The notes beneath the pieces are model-generated. The model was given only the letters and a program-made list of their open reading frames with translations, was not told the origin of the DNA and made no database searches. Shown here in pieces: positions 9,266 through 19,340 of a stretch of 27,740 bases of DNA. A program made the position numbers and the translations under genes. Position 1 is the first letter of the stretch, and each line of letters opens with the position of its first letter. Source of the stretch: Seminavis robusta (taxonomy: Eukaryota > Bacillariophyta > Bacillariophyceae > Naviculales > Naviculaceae); NCBI GenBank assembly GCA_903772945.1, contig CAICTM010001520.1, forward strand, positions 1-27,740, written 5' to 3'.

Positions 9266-9772
9266 ATGCCTGTGTTTAGCGATTTGGCTGTTGATGACCT
9301 CCTCAATCCAGTTACTTTTTGCTAAAATCGTATGAGTAGTTTCTGAATTGCAAAACGAACTACAGTTGAAGATTCGTTTCTTTATATGGAAGTGGGAAAA
9401 GGAAGTAGACATATTCTCTTCTCCTGTGCAGTTATTATTTTAGCCAATTTGATATAATTTTGAACTTGCCCCTCATTGGTTACTCGCGTGTGTAATGTTT
9501 GTTGTGCTCCCGCTTTATTGTAGAATCATTTTCGACAGCAAAATGCAGGTCGAGGGCACCGACCTACTGTAGACGGCTGTCTGTCCCGCTTTCTCTGGAT
9601 AATGAACTGAAGCCAATGGAAACCTTTACAATGATGTGGCCTATGCTGGTACACTTTGGCAAGCTAGCTAGCATAGCCAAAACAAAAAGCTATGTGAGAC
9701 CTCAAACAGTTTGGAAACAGCCCTCATGTTCAATAGACTGGACACTCTCAAGGGCTTTTTAGTATAAAGTCA
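9266..9772. other. Intergenic, no gene seen
   Basis: AT-rich with one 87-codon plus-strand frame (9499-9762) that has no recognisable motif. It may include downstream flank of the minus-strand LRR pseudogene. Confidence 0.4.
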
Positions 9773-11100
9773 TTATAGAAGTGTTGACTGGTGCAGATCA
9801 GTTGCAACTCTTGATGTCAGGCTGACTTCACCACTGCCAGATGTAATGCCACAGTTACAACCACAGCATTCGCAGCTGCAGGAAACATCGCTGCAGTCCA
9901 CCAGAATGATGATGTTTTCATTGATCATCTTCAAGTTGCAGATCTCTTCAGGCAGTGACCCCGAGAAAGCATTGTTTTCCAATGACAACGCATCCAAGTT
10001 TGTCAGGAGCCCAAGTTGTGAGGGAACTGTCCCAGTCAAGTTGTTTGAGTCTAGAAGAATAGACGAAACATTTTTCAGCAAACCTAGCTCAGTTGGGAGA
10101 CTTCCTGTGATTTTATTGCCAAGTCAAATGTGTGTACATTGGTCAATAGCCCCAGTGAAGCAGGGAGGGATACTGAAATCTTGTTGTTGCCCAAGGTCAA
10201 GAATTTGCAGAGATGAGGTAGTCAGCTCAGTGATTAGTTCCAATGGCAGCACTCCAGTGAACTGGTTGTTGCTGAGATATGTTTTTGAAGCTTGTGCAGC
10301 AATCCAAGCTCAGTTGGAATAGTTCCCGAGATTGCATTGGAATGAACACTGAGAAGTTCCAGATTTGACAAGACACCCAAGTAACTTGGAAGAGGGCCAC
10401 TAAGTTGTTTCAGGAGAGATAGATGTGCTGGATATTCTCCATCCTCCCAAACTCAGATGGAATTGATCCATGGAACCAATTCTTGTCCATCTTGAGACAT
10501 GTCAATCGCCCTAGTCTGCCCAACGTACTTCCTTTGGCAGATTACCAACCATGTCATTGGTGTGCATAACCAAAGCTTGGTACTCGGAATCCTGCAAAGG
10601 AGTTGTTGCTGTCACAGAGACTCGTTCCTGTGGCTCCAAGTCGGTATGCCACAGACATTCATCAAAGTCATATGACAGCCAATTAGTTCTGTTCATACAT
10701 AGTTCTCCATTCAAAGCAAAATGAAATGTAGCCAGAGCAAACAGCTGTATTTGTTTGGATGTTGAGTATTCAAGTTGCTTGGGATCCTCAAACAGCCAGT
10801 CCAAGGCAAGGGACTGGGGTGATCGAGGATTATTCAAGGCTTGCAGAGTGTACTCTGGTAGGGGAAGATTTATGAGTGTTGGTGCAGCTGATGGGGTTTC
10901 AGTCATTTGGTAATTGAATGGTATGAAGGAAGGGGCTTCAGATAGAGCCAACATCGGAGGTACTGGTCCAGATGAAGGGGTTTCAGTCACTTGGTGATTG
11001 GACGGTATGAAGGAAGGGGCTTCAGTTAGAGCCAAAATCGGAACAGAGAGTAGCGCAACTGTTGATAAGTCTTCAAGGATGGATCCATCACTTCCTGTGG
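9773..11100 (-). pseudogene. Leucine-rich-repeat receptor-type protein, frameshifted
   Basis: From high to low coordinates the minus strand encodes, in order: a Thr/Pro/Ser-rich segment with two 28-residue repeats (10890-11045); a conserved cap region (PEYTLQALNNPRSPQSLALDW, QLFALATFHFALNG, about 10680-10870); about eight plant-type LRRs (NxLxGxIPxELGLLxxL, 9900-10550); and a Cys-rich tail VDCSDVSCSCECCGCNC (about 9830-9880). This order matches LRR proteins I recall from pennate diatoms, usually membrane-anchored. Five one-base-scale frame breaks (near 10520, 10420, 10275, 10190 and 10115) disrupt it, at least three at homopolymers. No membrane segment is found intact upstream, so the N-terminus is uncertain. 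The LRR identity is firm; pseudogene status assumes an accurate assembly. Confidence 0.85.
10890..11045 (-). repeat. Tandem 84-bp repeat, two units
   Basis: Two imperfect units encode EAPSFIPSNHQVTETPS and EAPSFIPFNYQMTETPS in the stalk-like region of the LRR pseudogene. The period is 84 bp (28 codons), so frame is kept. Confidence 0.85.
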
Positions 11101-11659
11101 TTGCGGTTCCAGTGCAAAGTTACCAGCTAGGCGAGCGGCAGTGGCAGAGCCGATTGAGTATTGCTCTATTCTATTTTCCCTCACTACAGGTTTGGCGTCT
11201 CTATAACCGCTGCAAAATGGCACTCGAGATGCATAAAGAACCTTTGTCAAGAAAAGGTGATCCGATTAATAATTTACCCTGAGATAAGCAACTATACATT
11301 GCTATGGGCAGCGAAGAAAGCTTTCTGCTACCAAGTGTTTTGCTCAAGTGGATTGCAAATTGACTGCGTAGCTTCAATAAACTTAGTGTTTTTGTCTTAA
11401 CTCTAGCACTCTGAACGAGACTATCAAAACAGAAATCCATAAAAATTGGGATTTGTGCAAGTATGGATTGGAGTTGCTACATTTTGATGCAAAACTGCCG
11501 GTTCAAAGCTCTTCGCAAGGGCTAATGGTTTTGATCTTGCATATATTCTTCCACAGGTGAGCGGTAAATTGCGTACGGCAGCTATACTTTTGCCAATGGC
11601 ATCCTGAGGATTAGATAGATAGATGCCAGTGTTGTTGTCACGATTGACTTTCAACTGCT
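11101..11659. other. Upstream flank of the LRR pseudogene, possible N-terminal remnant
   Basis: A minus-strand ATG at 11693 opens an 89-codon frame (SAKWGEERLQQQLK..., to 11424) in the right place and orientation to be an N-terminal cytoplasmic part of the LRR protein, but it shares no diagnostic motif and is not continuous with it. A second minus frame (11026-11250) overlaps the start of the LRR region in another phase. Nothing else is recognised. Confidence 0.25.
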
Positions 11660-11730
11660 GTTGAAGTCTTTCTTCGCCCCATTTAGCACTCATTCAGTTG
11701 AAGTCTTCCTTCGCCCCATTTAGCACTCAT
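11660..11730 (+). repeat. 34-bp direct repeat, two copies, 37-bp period
   Basis: Copies at 11660-11693 and 11697-11730 differ at one base. They are separated by TCA and share the TTCGCCCCATTTAGCACTCAT core. It is a tandem duplication at the possible start codon of the small minus-strand frame. Confidence 0.85.
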
Positions 11731-13109
11731 GAATGAATCCTTCCTGAATTGCAGAGCCGTGCTCGCGCTGTTCCGTTTCTATCTTGTCGGGAAACAACAA
11801 AACCCAACAGACAAGATAGATCGTGGTACTCAAAATTTTCTCTTCGATGAATGTGTCGGCATTACCAATTTCGTGCAGAATGAAGTCATCAGCATATCAA
11901 TACCGACAACAGCAGTACCAACCATGGACACCAGCAAGAGGAGCAACAACGCTTTGAGGAAGCTAGACCACCACGGCAGATTATAGGGACCGTCTCAACC
12001 AAGGATCTTCTTCTAAAGTTGATCCTTGGCTTTCTAGCCTTGCGTGGAGCCAATTCAGTGGCAAGGAGAACATTCTCCCGGATAGAGCGGCAGGTAGCTC
12101 CTCTCTGCATGACAACCTGATGAAAGAGGTGAAGGCTCACATCATTGAGAGGGAAGACAACTTGAAGATGTGGCGCGACAGCATAGAGATTCCCTACTAC
12201 ATAGGAACCTCCACGGCATAGGTTGGAACAAAAAATCTAGCGCCAAGACTTTGATTCTCACTCCGGTTATGCCTGTTTTGGTGGGAGCGAAGACAAGGGA
12301 GCCAATAAGTCTACTAAGTGCACCTTCTGCAAAATCTGTACGGTCAAGCGGCAACTTACGGAGGAGATACCGAACATCACGATTATGGCGCAGATGATGG
12401 AAGCTTCTTCATTGTTGAAAATGCATCGCTGAAGATCTGTAGTTCGACAAGGCAGTTTGTCTCACCAACGTAGTTACCGATGATGACAGTAAGATGAAGG
12501 AAGGCAAGATGCAGCAGAAAGTGGGACGAATGCAGATTGGTTGAAACACAATGGGTTTGAAACACAATGGGTTTGAGCAGGCGACCGAAGAGAGCTAATC
12601 ATCGGTACCCGAGTTGCTCCTCTTCCTCAACAAAAGAATCCCAACCAAGTGAAGATTGATACCCGTCTAGCTCAGGTATGCTGAAGTACCACAGCCACGC
12701 TTCCTTGCTGATCCTCTTGCCCATCCATCGGAAGAAGACAGTGAAGAATCGCATACATGTAACAAGCTCAAGGCAAGGGCCTGTCTTACTTTTAAAAACT
12801 AAGCAAGAAACGACATGCAAGATGGTGACATTTTTCGAATCTCCTTGTACTTCCTTCATCTGCTGCAATCTGGCAAGCATCTCGGAAAACGAGCGAGTTG
12901 TGCATGCCCAGGGCACAAGCATTATTTCGATGTGCATAATCGCTCAATGTGGTGGTGAGTGGTGTAAAACGGAAGGCAGATACAACAGAAAAATGATCCA
13001 AGTCACAGAAAACTTATTAGTGCATGGAACGGGATAGTCTACATCAACGCGCATTTTTAGGTAGATAGAATCGACATGCGTGCAACCAAACGCCAACCAG
13101 CACCATCCT
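11731..13109. other. Long stretch without a recognised gene
   Basis: Several short frames exist. One on the plus strand around 11890-12118 reads as Gln/Glu-rich followed by a hydrophobic stretch (LLLKLILGFLAL). A 112-codon minus frame (12599-12937) ends in an acidic EEEEQ stretch. Neither has a recognisable domain. The region probably holds decayed TE or host sequence. Confidence 0.3.
12541..12576 (+). repeat. 16-bp tandem duplication
   Basis: TTGAAACACAATGGGT occurs twice in perfect tandem, followed by a partial third start (TTGA). Confidence 0.85.
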
Positions 13110-13294
13110 GATCAGATTGAGAAGGGCAACCTCAGGGTCGTCTATTGTGTCCTACCTTGGAGATGCGTGGAGACTTCTTCACCAAGCCCGCAAGCTCTCA
13201 TGAGCACAGGGCCTTCATCATGAGCATCCGCCTCTTGTTTGAAAACCCAATTTTTTTATTCGTTCCACGGTAGCCATTAGGCCGTGCAGGAGTG
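13110..13294 (+). pseudogene. Copia RNase H C-terminal fragment
   Basis: Plus-strand sequence encoding DQIEKGNLRVVYC...LEMRGDFFTKP...EHRAF, the same C-terminus as the minus-strand element ending at 15587, with small indels. It is followed by that element's 3' untranslated spacer and polypurine region (CAGGAG) before LTR A. It begins abruptly near 13110; everything upstream of the last ~45 codons of pol is missing. Confidence 0.85.
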
Positions 13295-13572
13295 TGTTGG
13301 AGGATATATTCTCCATACCTCATATATTATTATCATTGAGACTCGTGTATTATATTACACAATCTAGTACGATTCGCATATTATAAATGGCTACACCGTC
13401 TCAAGGGGAGTGAGTTTTAGGTCTTAAAGTGTTGCGTGCATCCTTATATCTATTCAATCACAAGAATTGCTTTCAGCCACCAGAAAAAAATTCACTTTTC
13501 CTTTTCAGCTTAACCAAAAACCAAATTACTCCCCAAGAAGCTGCAGTAGTATTACACTACTAGCAAACAACA
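13295..13572 (+). repeat. LTR A (Copia, 278 bp), 3' LTR of a truncated plus-strand copy
   Basis: Begins TGTTGGAGGATATATTC and ends CAACA. It aligns along its length with LTR B (15275-15528) in opposite orientation, with scattered indels and substitutions. It is preceded by RNase H end and polypurine sequence and followed by non-element DNA, so it is a 3' LTR. Confidence 0.85.
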
Positions 13573-13611
13573 GGCTGTAGTGCATGCTAATCAATGCAAA
13601 GAGACGTCTAT

Positions 13612-14087
13612 TGTTGGACTACAACAGTAAAGACAATGTCTGTGATAAGGCTTCTTACTTGAGTTTAATACAAAGTATGAGAAGAGTCATAAAGACTGCC
13701 TCCAGCTTAAATAATACAGTGTCCCAAATAGTGAAGTTTCGAGTTTCGATTTCGAGTTTCGATTTCATGTTTCATGGTCAAAATTATTGCTTTTGCCGGT
13801 GTGTCCCAAATAAACTTTTTCGCGTTTCAAGTTTCTGTTTCGACTTTGGGTCCACTTTTGGATATCCTCCTTAACCATAAAAGAAAGTCGAAACTGGAAA
13901 TTTCATGTTTTGACTTTTTGACAGCAAATTGGAAAAAAGTCGAAATTTCATGTTTCGAGTTCCCAAAAACAAAAGTTTCATGAAACATAAGTCGAAACAT
14001 GAAAAAAACGTCGAAACTTCACTATTTGGGACACGCTAATATTAGTAATATAATAAAGGAATCAGCGTAGCTAGTTTCCGCCCAACA
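13612..14087 (-). repeat. LTR D, a second LTR family, interrupted by a MITE
   Basis: On the minus strand it starts TGTTGGGCGG (14087) and ends CCAACA (13612), a 6-bp inverted terminus. It is preceded by a GACAGGAG polypurine-like stretch that resembles those of LTRs A and B, but the LTR body is different. Removing the inserted MITE (13717-14036) leaves about 156 bp. The flanks (TCTAT and CACTC) do not match, so it is not a solo LTR; it is probably a 3' LTR with a short internal remnant at 14088-14211. Confidence 0.55.
13717..14036. mobile_element. MITE with 24-bp perfect TIRs, Tc1/mariner-like
   Basis: Bases 13719-13742 and 14011-14034 are exact inverted copies beginning GTGTCCCAAATA. TA lies two bases outside each end (13715-13716 and 14037-14038), compatible with a TA target duplication and a CAGTGTCCC-type mariner terminus, although the two outermost bases differ between ends. 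The interior is AT-rich and full of TTTCGA and TTTCATG runs, with a further GTGTCCCAAATA at 13801-13812. There is no transposase gene, so it is non-autonomous. Confidence 0.85.
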
Positions 14088-14211
14088 CACTCCTGTCGAG
14101 CAACCACGCTTAACTCGAAATCGCCGTTCGCCTATAATAAAGAAAAAACAAATAGTTAAAATAGGGCCCGCAGGTGGTCTCATACCGGATGGGTGGCGTA
14201 TCCAACCTGCC

Positions 14212-15243
14212 CTAACTAACACCGCCTAGCCCCAGGGATCTGGCATCCCGTTGGGCAAGGTGCGCACACCACGGCTCATTGCACTCCTGGTGCTGGTGCT
14301 GGAGCGAGCCGATGTGGTGCTTGCGGCATCGTCGCCGTGGCCAGCAGCCTCGCGCTGCTGCTTGGCTTTTTCCACTTGGGACAGTCCTTCTTGATGTGCC
14401 CGGGTTTCTTGCAGTAGAAGCACTCGCCTCGCCCTCCGCAACGGGCATTCTGATAAAAACTGGTGGCTGAGACACCTGAGCTGAGGGCATCTTGCATCTG
14501 TTTTTTATTGTCATTTGACTCTCCACGGAAATTCGTAATCCACGCAATCATGGACGGAACATCCTCCGGCCACTCTTTACTATGGTTGTTGTGCATATTG
14601 TGTAGTTCGCCAATAGCCGGTTGGTGCTGGTTTCGGTCCAAACAAACTCACGACATGACGCTTGGCGCCAAGTTACTGGTTAGGCACCGACTTTCCCTTA
14701 CACGACTGAGGGATAAGCATGCACAACCACCATTTCCATCTCACGGACAAACTTCTGTCCGTTCTTGCCCTGAACAATCGTATACAGTCGTTTCAGTGCT
14801 ACTGCGACGACCATCGGTCTATACTGACTGTCTTCGTCTTGACTGTAAGCAAGCAAGCTTTTCAATTTTCTCCAATAATTTGACAACATTGTCCTCGTCT
14901 TCCCACTCGTCATAGACAGTGAGAGCAACAAGTCTATCTCTCAATACGGGAGTACAGTTTGCCATTACCATCTTGTAAGTCTTTCTGTTTTCCTTAGCTT
15001 CACTAAGCTCCATCTTGTATTTCTCTCTTTGACCTTGAGTAGCATCCTTTCCAGGATCATCTGGATCATCCCATGTAGTTTCCTTCTTTTTCTTGACCAG
15101 TGTAAATATTTCCTCGCTGATGTACTCTCCACAATAGTCAGCCATCTTCTCCACAAGCTGCATGTACCTTGGAGCTTGGGATTTGTTATCAATATAGTAA
15201 ACCTCAGTTCACCAAAGGCTGGCTGGCTATACAATCCAGCCAC
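14212..15243 (-). pseudogene. Copia gag with CX2CX4HX4C zinc knuckle, frameshifted
   Basis: Minus-strand frames give a gag-like region (APRYMQLVEKMADYCGEYIS, KKKKETTWDDPDDP, NRKTYKMVMANCTPVLRDRL, 14850-15190), then after a frame change SQYRPMVVAVALKRLYTIVQG (about 14760-14840). After another change the nucleocapsid part carries CFYCKKPGHIKKDC (about 14390-14430). The frame switches near 14850 and 14650 and stops in between make it non-functional. It lies just downstream of LTR B and its leader in element order, so this is the 5' half of an element copy whose 3' half is lost at about 14212. Gag packages element RNA into particles. Confidence 0.8.
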
Positions 15244-15274
15244 TGCATCTCCGTGTCGAGCAGCAGCACGCCTG

Positions 15275-15528
15275 TGTTGTTTCCTAGTAATACTGCAGCT
15301 TATTGAGGGGTAATTTGGTTTTTGGTTTTAAAAGCTGAAAAGCAAAAGTGAGGATTTTCTGGTGGTGCATAGCAATTCTTGTGATTGAATTGCATATGAG
15401 GACCCCCGCAACACTTTAAACCTAAGACTCCCTTGGTTCCTGCTTCATGAATATGCATGCAAACTGGACTAGATGTTTAATACACGAGTCAATAATAATT
15501 TGAGGTATGGGGAATATATCCTCCAACA
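15275..15528 (-). repeat. LTR B (Copia, 254 bp), flanked by internal sequence on both sides
   Basis: On the minus strand it runs from TGTTGGAGGATATATTC (15528) to CAACA (15275). Upstream is the 3' end of pol with the polypurine run GCAGGAG; downstream is a leader (15251-15274) and gag. The same length as LTR C (254 bp) supports the ends. An LTR with pol on one side and gag on the other is the junction expected of tandem elements sharing one LTR. Confidence 0.85.
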
Positions 15529-15586
15529 CACTCCTGCACGGTGCCCTAATGGCTACCATGGAACGAATAATTAAGTAATTGGGTTT

Positions 15587-17225
15587 TCAAACAAGAGGCG
15601 GATGCCCCATGAAGGCCCTGTGCTCATGAAAGAGCTTGCCCTGAAGGGGCTTGGTAAAAAAGTCTCCACGCATTTCCAAGGTGGGACAGTAGACAACTCT
15701 GAGGTTGCCCTTCTCAATCTGATCTTGGATGAAAAAGAAACGAATGTTGATGGCCTGAGTCCTCTTGCCCAAACTGCTCTTGCCGTTCTCCGCAAGAATG
15801 ATTATACTCTTGTTGTCCTGCATAAGGATTTTGTCTTTGACAACGATCCCCTGCTCTTCAAGGAACAACTTGGCCCACAACATAGGCGACATGACGTCGT
15901 CTGCTCCAATCAGCTCCACTTCCGTGCTGCTTCTTGAGTTGAGTTTCTGTTTCGCGGACACAGACAACACCGCTCCACTTCCAAAGGACATGACTCCTCC
16001 TGTGTGTGAACGGTAATCAGGATGGACTGCAAAACTAGCATCCACCCACCAAGTGATGATACAGATATCATCAATGTGTAGAATCAACTTGTCTTCCACA
16101 GTTTGATCTAGGAACTTCAGTCCTTGCACCAACTTGTCCCAGTCATCAGATGTTGAGCTTTTGACACGAGTGCATAAGACAGTTGTTAGAGTTTGCACAT
16201 CTGGTCTGGCACGTTTGCACAAAAACAGTAGCTTGGCTGCAAAGGTGTGATAAGTTTCCCTGGTTTTGTCATTCAGGGCGGTTCCATCACCAGAGCTGAA
16301 GAGATCAGCAGGAGCTGCACTTGATACCTTCCTCATCTGCTCGAAGTCCACTGGGAATTCCGATACCATCTTCTTGATGTAATCTATCATGTTGATGATC
16401 ACCTTTCCTGGTTCTGAGAAGTCCACTGTCATCCCCAAGTAGTCATGCTTGGGACCACGGGTTGCCTTGACGGCTCCATAGGTTCCATATCTTGTGTTGA
16501 ACCACCCCAGAGTGCGGTTGTTCACCAGCTTCATCCTGTGGCTCGACATCAAGTCGTCCAAATGGAATCGTATTGTTTGCTGATAGCCCTCGATCATCCT
16601 ATTGGCCACACATGGATCGTACGGATTAAACACGAATCCAATTTCCTCCAGGTCACTCCTGAAGAGCTTGCACCAGAGCAGAGCCGCCAAAACCATGCCA
16701 TAAATGGCTCTCTCCACGACAACATAGAGGACAGGACGTCCCTTTTTGTATGTCAAGAATGAAGCATAAGTGTCAGGGTCAATCTCCACAAGTAGGTCTG
16801 CAAGGGTTCCCTCAATGATCATGAGGACCCTGTCTTCACCGGGTTTGACAACTGGCATTGGAGTTTGGATAAAGGCATTGGGGACATCCAATGACATCAC
16901 ATCCCTATCTTCAGATGCATCGACACACATAGACAGCATCAAACCTTCAAGTGACACTGTTGGGCTTCTGGCATCTTCCTTCTGATGGTACACCCTTGTA
17001 GGTTTTCCATTGTAGACTGCATGGGCCTTGACCGTGCCATCCCTTTTCTCAGTCACAAACATGAGAGCCACTTGGGCTTTCTTCAATTCAGATTCACTGC
17101 ACTGGTTCGGATCAATTGGGCTGAAACAAACACGACTGTGGAGTTGATCCATTTCTTTGAGCACCGCTTCTCTGGCTTTGTTGCCCCACACTTTCAGACC
17201 CTTAAAAGTAGTAAGTGCTGTTGAG
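15587..17225 (-). pseudogene. Copia RT and RNase H (CoDi-like), separated by frameshift from integrase
   Basis: A 534-codon minus-strand frame without stops. The conserved start GLKVWGNKAREAVLKEM precedes the first annotated codon (GTG at 17191), so the frame enters from upstream at about 17225. RT residues are Asp in MSLDVPNAF and LDD in FHLDDLMSSH (codons within 16553-16558), which replaces YVDD. RNase H shows Asp in WWVDASF, Glu in SSTEVELIG and Asp in MQDNKS, and the end reads RGDFFTKPLQG. All catalytic residues are therefore present. The break from integrase involves two frame changes (near 17430 and 17225), so the polyprotein as a whole is disrupted. It belongs with LTR B on its 3' side. 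Confidence 0.85.
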
Positions 17226-18600
17226 CTAGGCTGCTCTCATTTTGGACTTCTGCCGTGGCACTCCTGTGATTAATGGAGTCCATGAACAGTGCCAAGTGCT
17301 TGCTTGTCTCGGTCTCATAAAGTAGTGGCTGCTTCGTTTCATCATCTTGGACGAAGGTCACTCCTTTCTTGCTAGCTTCGGCTGTAGCAATCCGAGCTGA
17401 GCGCCAAATTCCAACTCTAGGAAGCTTGGATGCTTTGTCTGGCCCTGCGAGGTTTCCATCATTGGGCTGGTATCCACTGCTGGTGCCGCTTCTTCGACTG
17501 TTGGTTTGTCTGGACTTGTGCTTGTTGGGATTCCTTGGAATCCCTCTTCTCCTTCTTCATCGGAAGCAATGTCTGGAGCATACTGTTTGGATGCCCTTGG
17601 TACTTGCCCTGGGGCGTTCCCATCCTTAGAATCTTCATCTGATTCCTCGGATTCCACTGTTTCTTCGTCTGAACTGGAGTCTCCATAGACTTGCATGTAA
17701 CTCTCATTTCTGTTGACACCATCCACTCCTGCAGGCAAACCGACAGGCAAAAATTCCACATGATTGTGGTTGTGGAAGATTAGAGGCTTCTTGCCCTCAC
17801 CGTATGCCTTTTTCTTGACAGCATCAATCACTGAACGAGGAATCGGCATAATTCGGACAAACTGGCGCGTGATCACTTCAAAGGTCACGAGATCCATCAC
17901 ACTGTGCCCACCTTGATGGTTGTCCATCAGGGGATGGAGATAAATGCAGTCCAACCTCCGTGGCTCCATGGAATTGAGCTTGTCGGGCTCGTTGGAAGCC
18001 AGACAGTAGCTCCCAAAAGAGTACTGAATATCCCTGTAGCTGGTGGTCCGACCCTCCAAGATCTGCCTGGGAGGATACACCTTGGAAATTCCATCAAGCG
18101 CTGGGAAGAGGTTGAGTTTGCAATTTACATCATACACCAATTCAATAATCATCACCTTTGGCATCACCAGGAATGGTGTTGCATGCCAGGCTGCGCGGAT
18201 GCGCTCCTTCAAGGTTCTGATGTTGCGCTCGACAGGACCACTGTGGGTCTGAGCCGCCCCATGATTGAGCATAAGCTCCATGTCATTCTTGATGGGATCC
18301 ATGAGGCTTTTGAATTCCAAGTCACACTGTACTTCTTTGATCTTGAAGTCATTGTTTCCATACCTGTCAAAGATCTTGTCAATGGCAGCATAAAAAGATT
18401 TGCCTTTCCGATTGGTCAGGTAGGCTGATTCCCTGTGACGGATCTGCAAGTCAGTGAATGCAAGAAAAGCAATTTCACTGACATAAAACACATCCATACA
18501 TCCTGTCAAGAACCTGTGTGGTGCCACCAGCTCATCCGGAACAGTATGAATACTGTCGGTCACTGGTGGTGGGCGCTTGCGTGTAGTAGAGCCCTCAATT
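17226..18600 (-). pseudogene. Copia integrase and acidic linker, truncated
   Basis: A 401-codon minus frame (18563-17358) carries the integrase core: Asp in CMDVFYVSEIAF, Asp in VQCDLEFKSL and Glu in HSGPVERNIRTLKERIR, in correct order. A long acidic Ser/Glu linker follows (SSSDEETVESEESDED, about 17640-17690). Near 17430 the frame shifts, and WRSARIATAEASKKGVTF continues in another frame to about 17225. Upstream the frame stays open (KRPPPVTDSIHT) to about 18600, where it meets Ty3 sequence on the opposite strand. The zinc-binding N-terminus of integrase and gag are missing at that junction. Confidence 0.8.
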
Positions 18601-18611
18601 CACATGTTGGA

Positions 18612-19340
18612 TTTTAGCATTAGTAATGCCATCTGTTTCAGCCAGAGAGTGACTGCTCAATTCATCATTCAGTCCGTATGTCAGCGTTGCCAAAGCTGCC
18701 AATTGAACAAACCCAAGACGCGCAAGCTGGGATTGCTTCCTCCAAAGACTTGCGAGGAGATCCCTTGGGAAAGACTATGTATCGACCTGATAGGTCCATA
18801 CAATGTCAGGGATCCTAAGAAAAGAATTCCTGCACACTTCATTGTCTAACAATGATTGATCCCGTCACCGGATGGTTCGAGATTGCAGAGATCTGCTCCA
18901 AGGCAGCAGACGAAGTAGCCATCGTCCTAGAACAAACGTGGCTTACTCGGTATCCATGGCCTGCTGAGGTTATCATGGATAGAGGACGCGAGTTCCGCGC
19001 AGAAGTCGAGAAGACTCTCCGGGATGAATATGGACTTCATCGCAAGTTCATCACTACGCGTAACCCTCAAGCCAACTCGATGGTCGAGCGTGCTCATCAG
19101 ACCATTCGTAACTTGATAGCAGTCCAAAATATCAAGAGCCAAGATGACCTCGCGAATGGATCCTGGGATGGAGTCCTCACGGCGGTTCGCTTTGCAATGA
19201 ATGCCACGATTCAAACCACCTTGCGTGCAACGCCTGCACAGCTGGTTTTCAATCGCGATGCGATCCACAACGTCCGTTTCGAAGCAAACTGGAAATACAT
19301 CAAGGAACGTCGCCAACGACTTAACCCCAATTCTTCGTAA
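18612..19340 (+). pseudogene. Ty3-type integrase fragment with a one-base frameshift
   Basis: Plus strand. The H2C2 zinc motif retains its cysteines (VCQRCQSCQLNK, about 18690). The core follows with Asp in LCIDLIGPY (about 18785), Asp in IMDRGREF (about 18980) and Glu in NPQANSMVERAHQTIRN (about 19070-19110). A TAA at 18847-18849 and the shift to the ATG at 18852 are explained by one missing base between HFIV and MIDPVTGWFEI, a normally continuous stretch. RT and RNase H are absent upstream, and the C-terminus decays after 19340. It inserts cDNA in intact elements; here it is a relic. Confidence 0.9.

Noticed and set aside
10890..11045. CRISPR-like or regulatory array
   Set aside because: Only two units, coding, with a codon-multiple period; it is a protein repeat.
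13612..14087. LTR D as a solo LTR
   Set aside because: Flanks TCTAT and CACTC are not duplicated, and a polypurine-like stretch adjoins one side.
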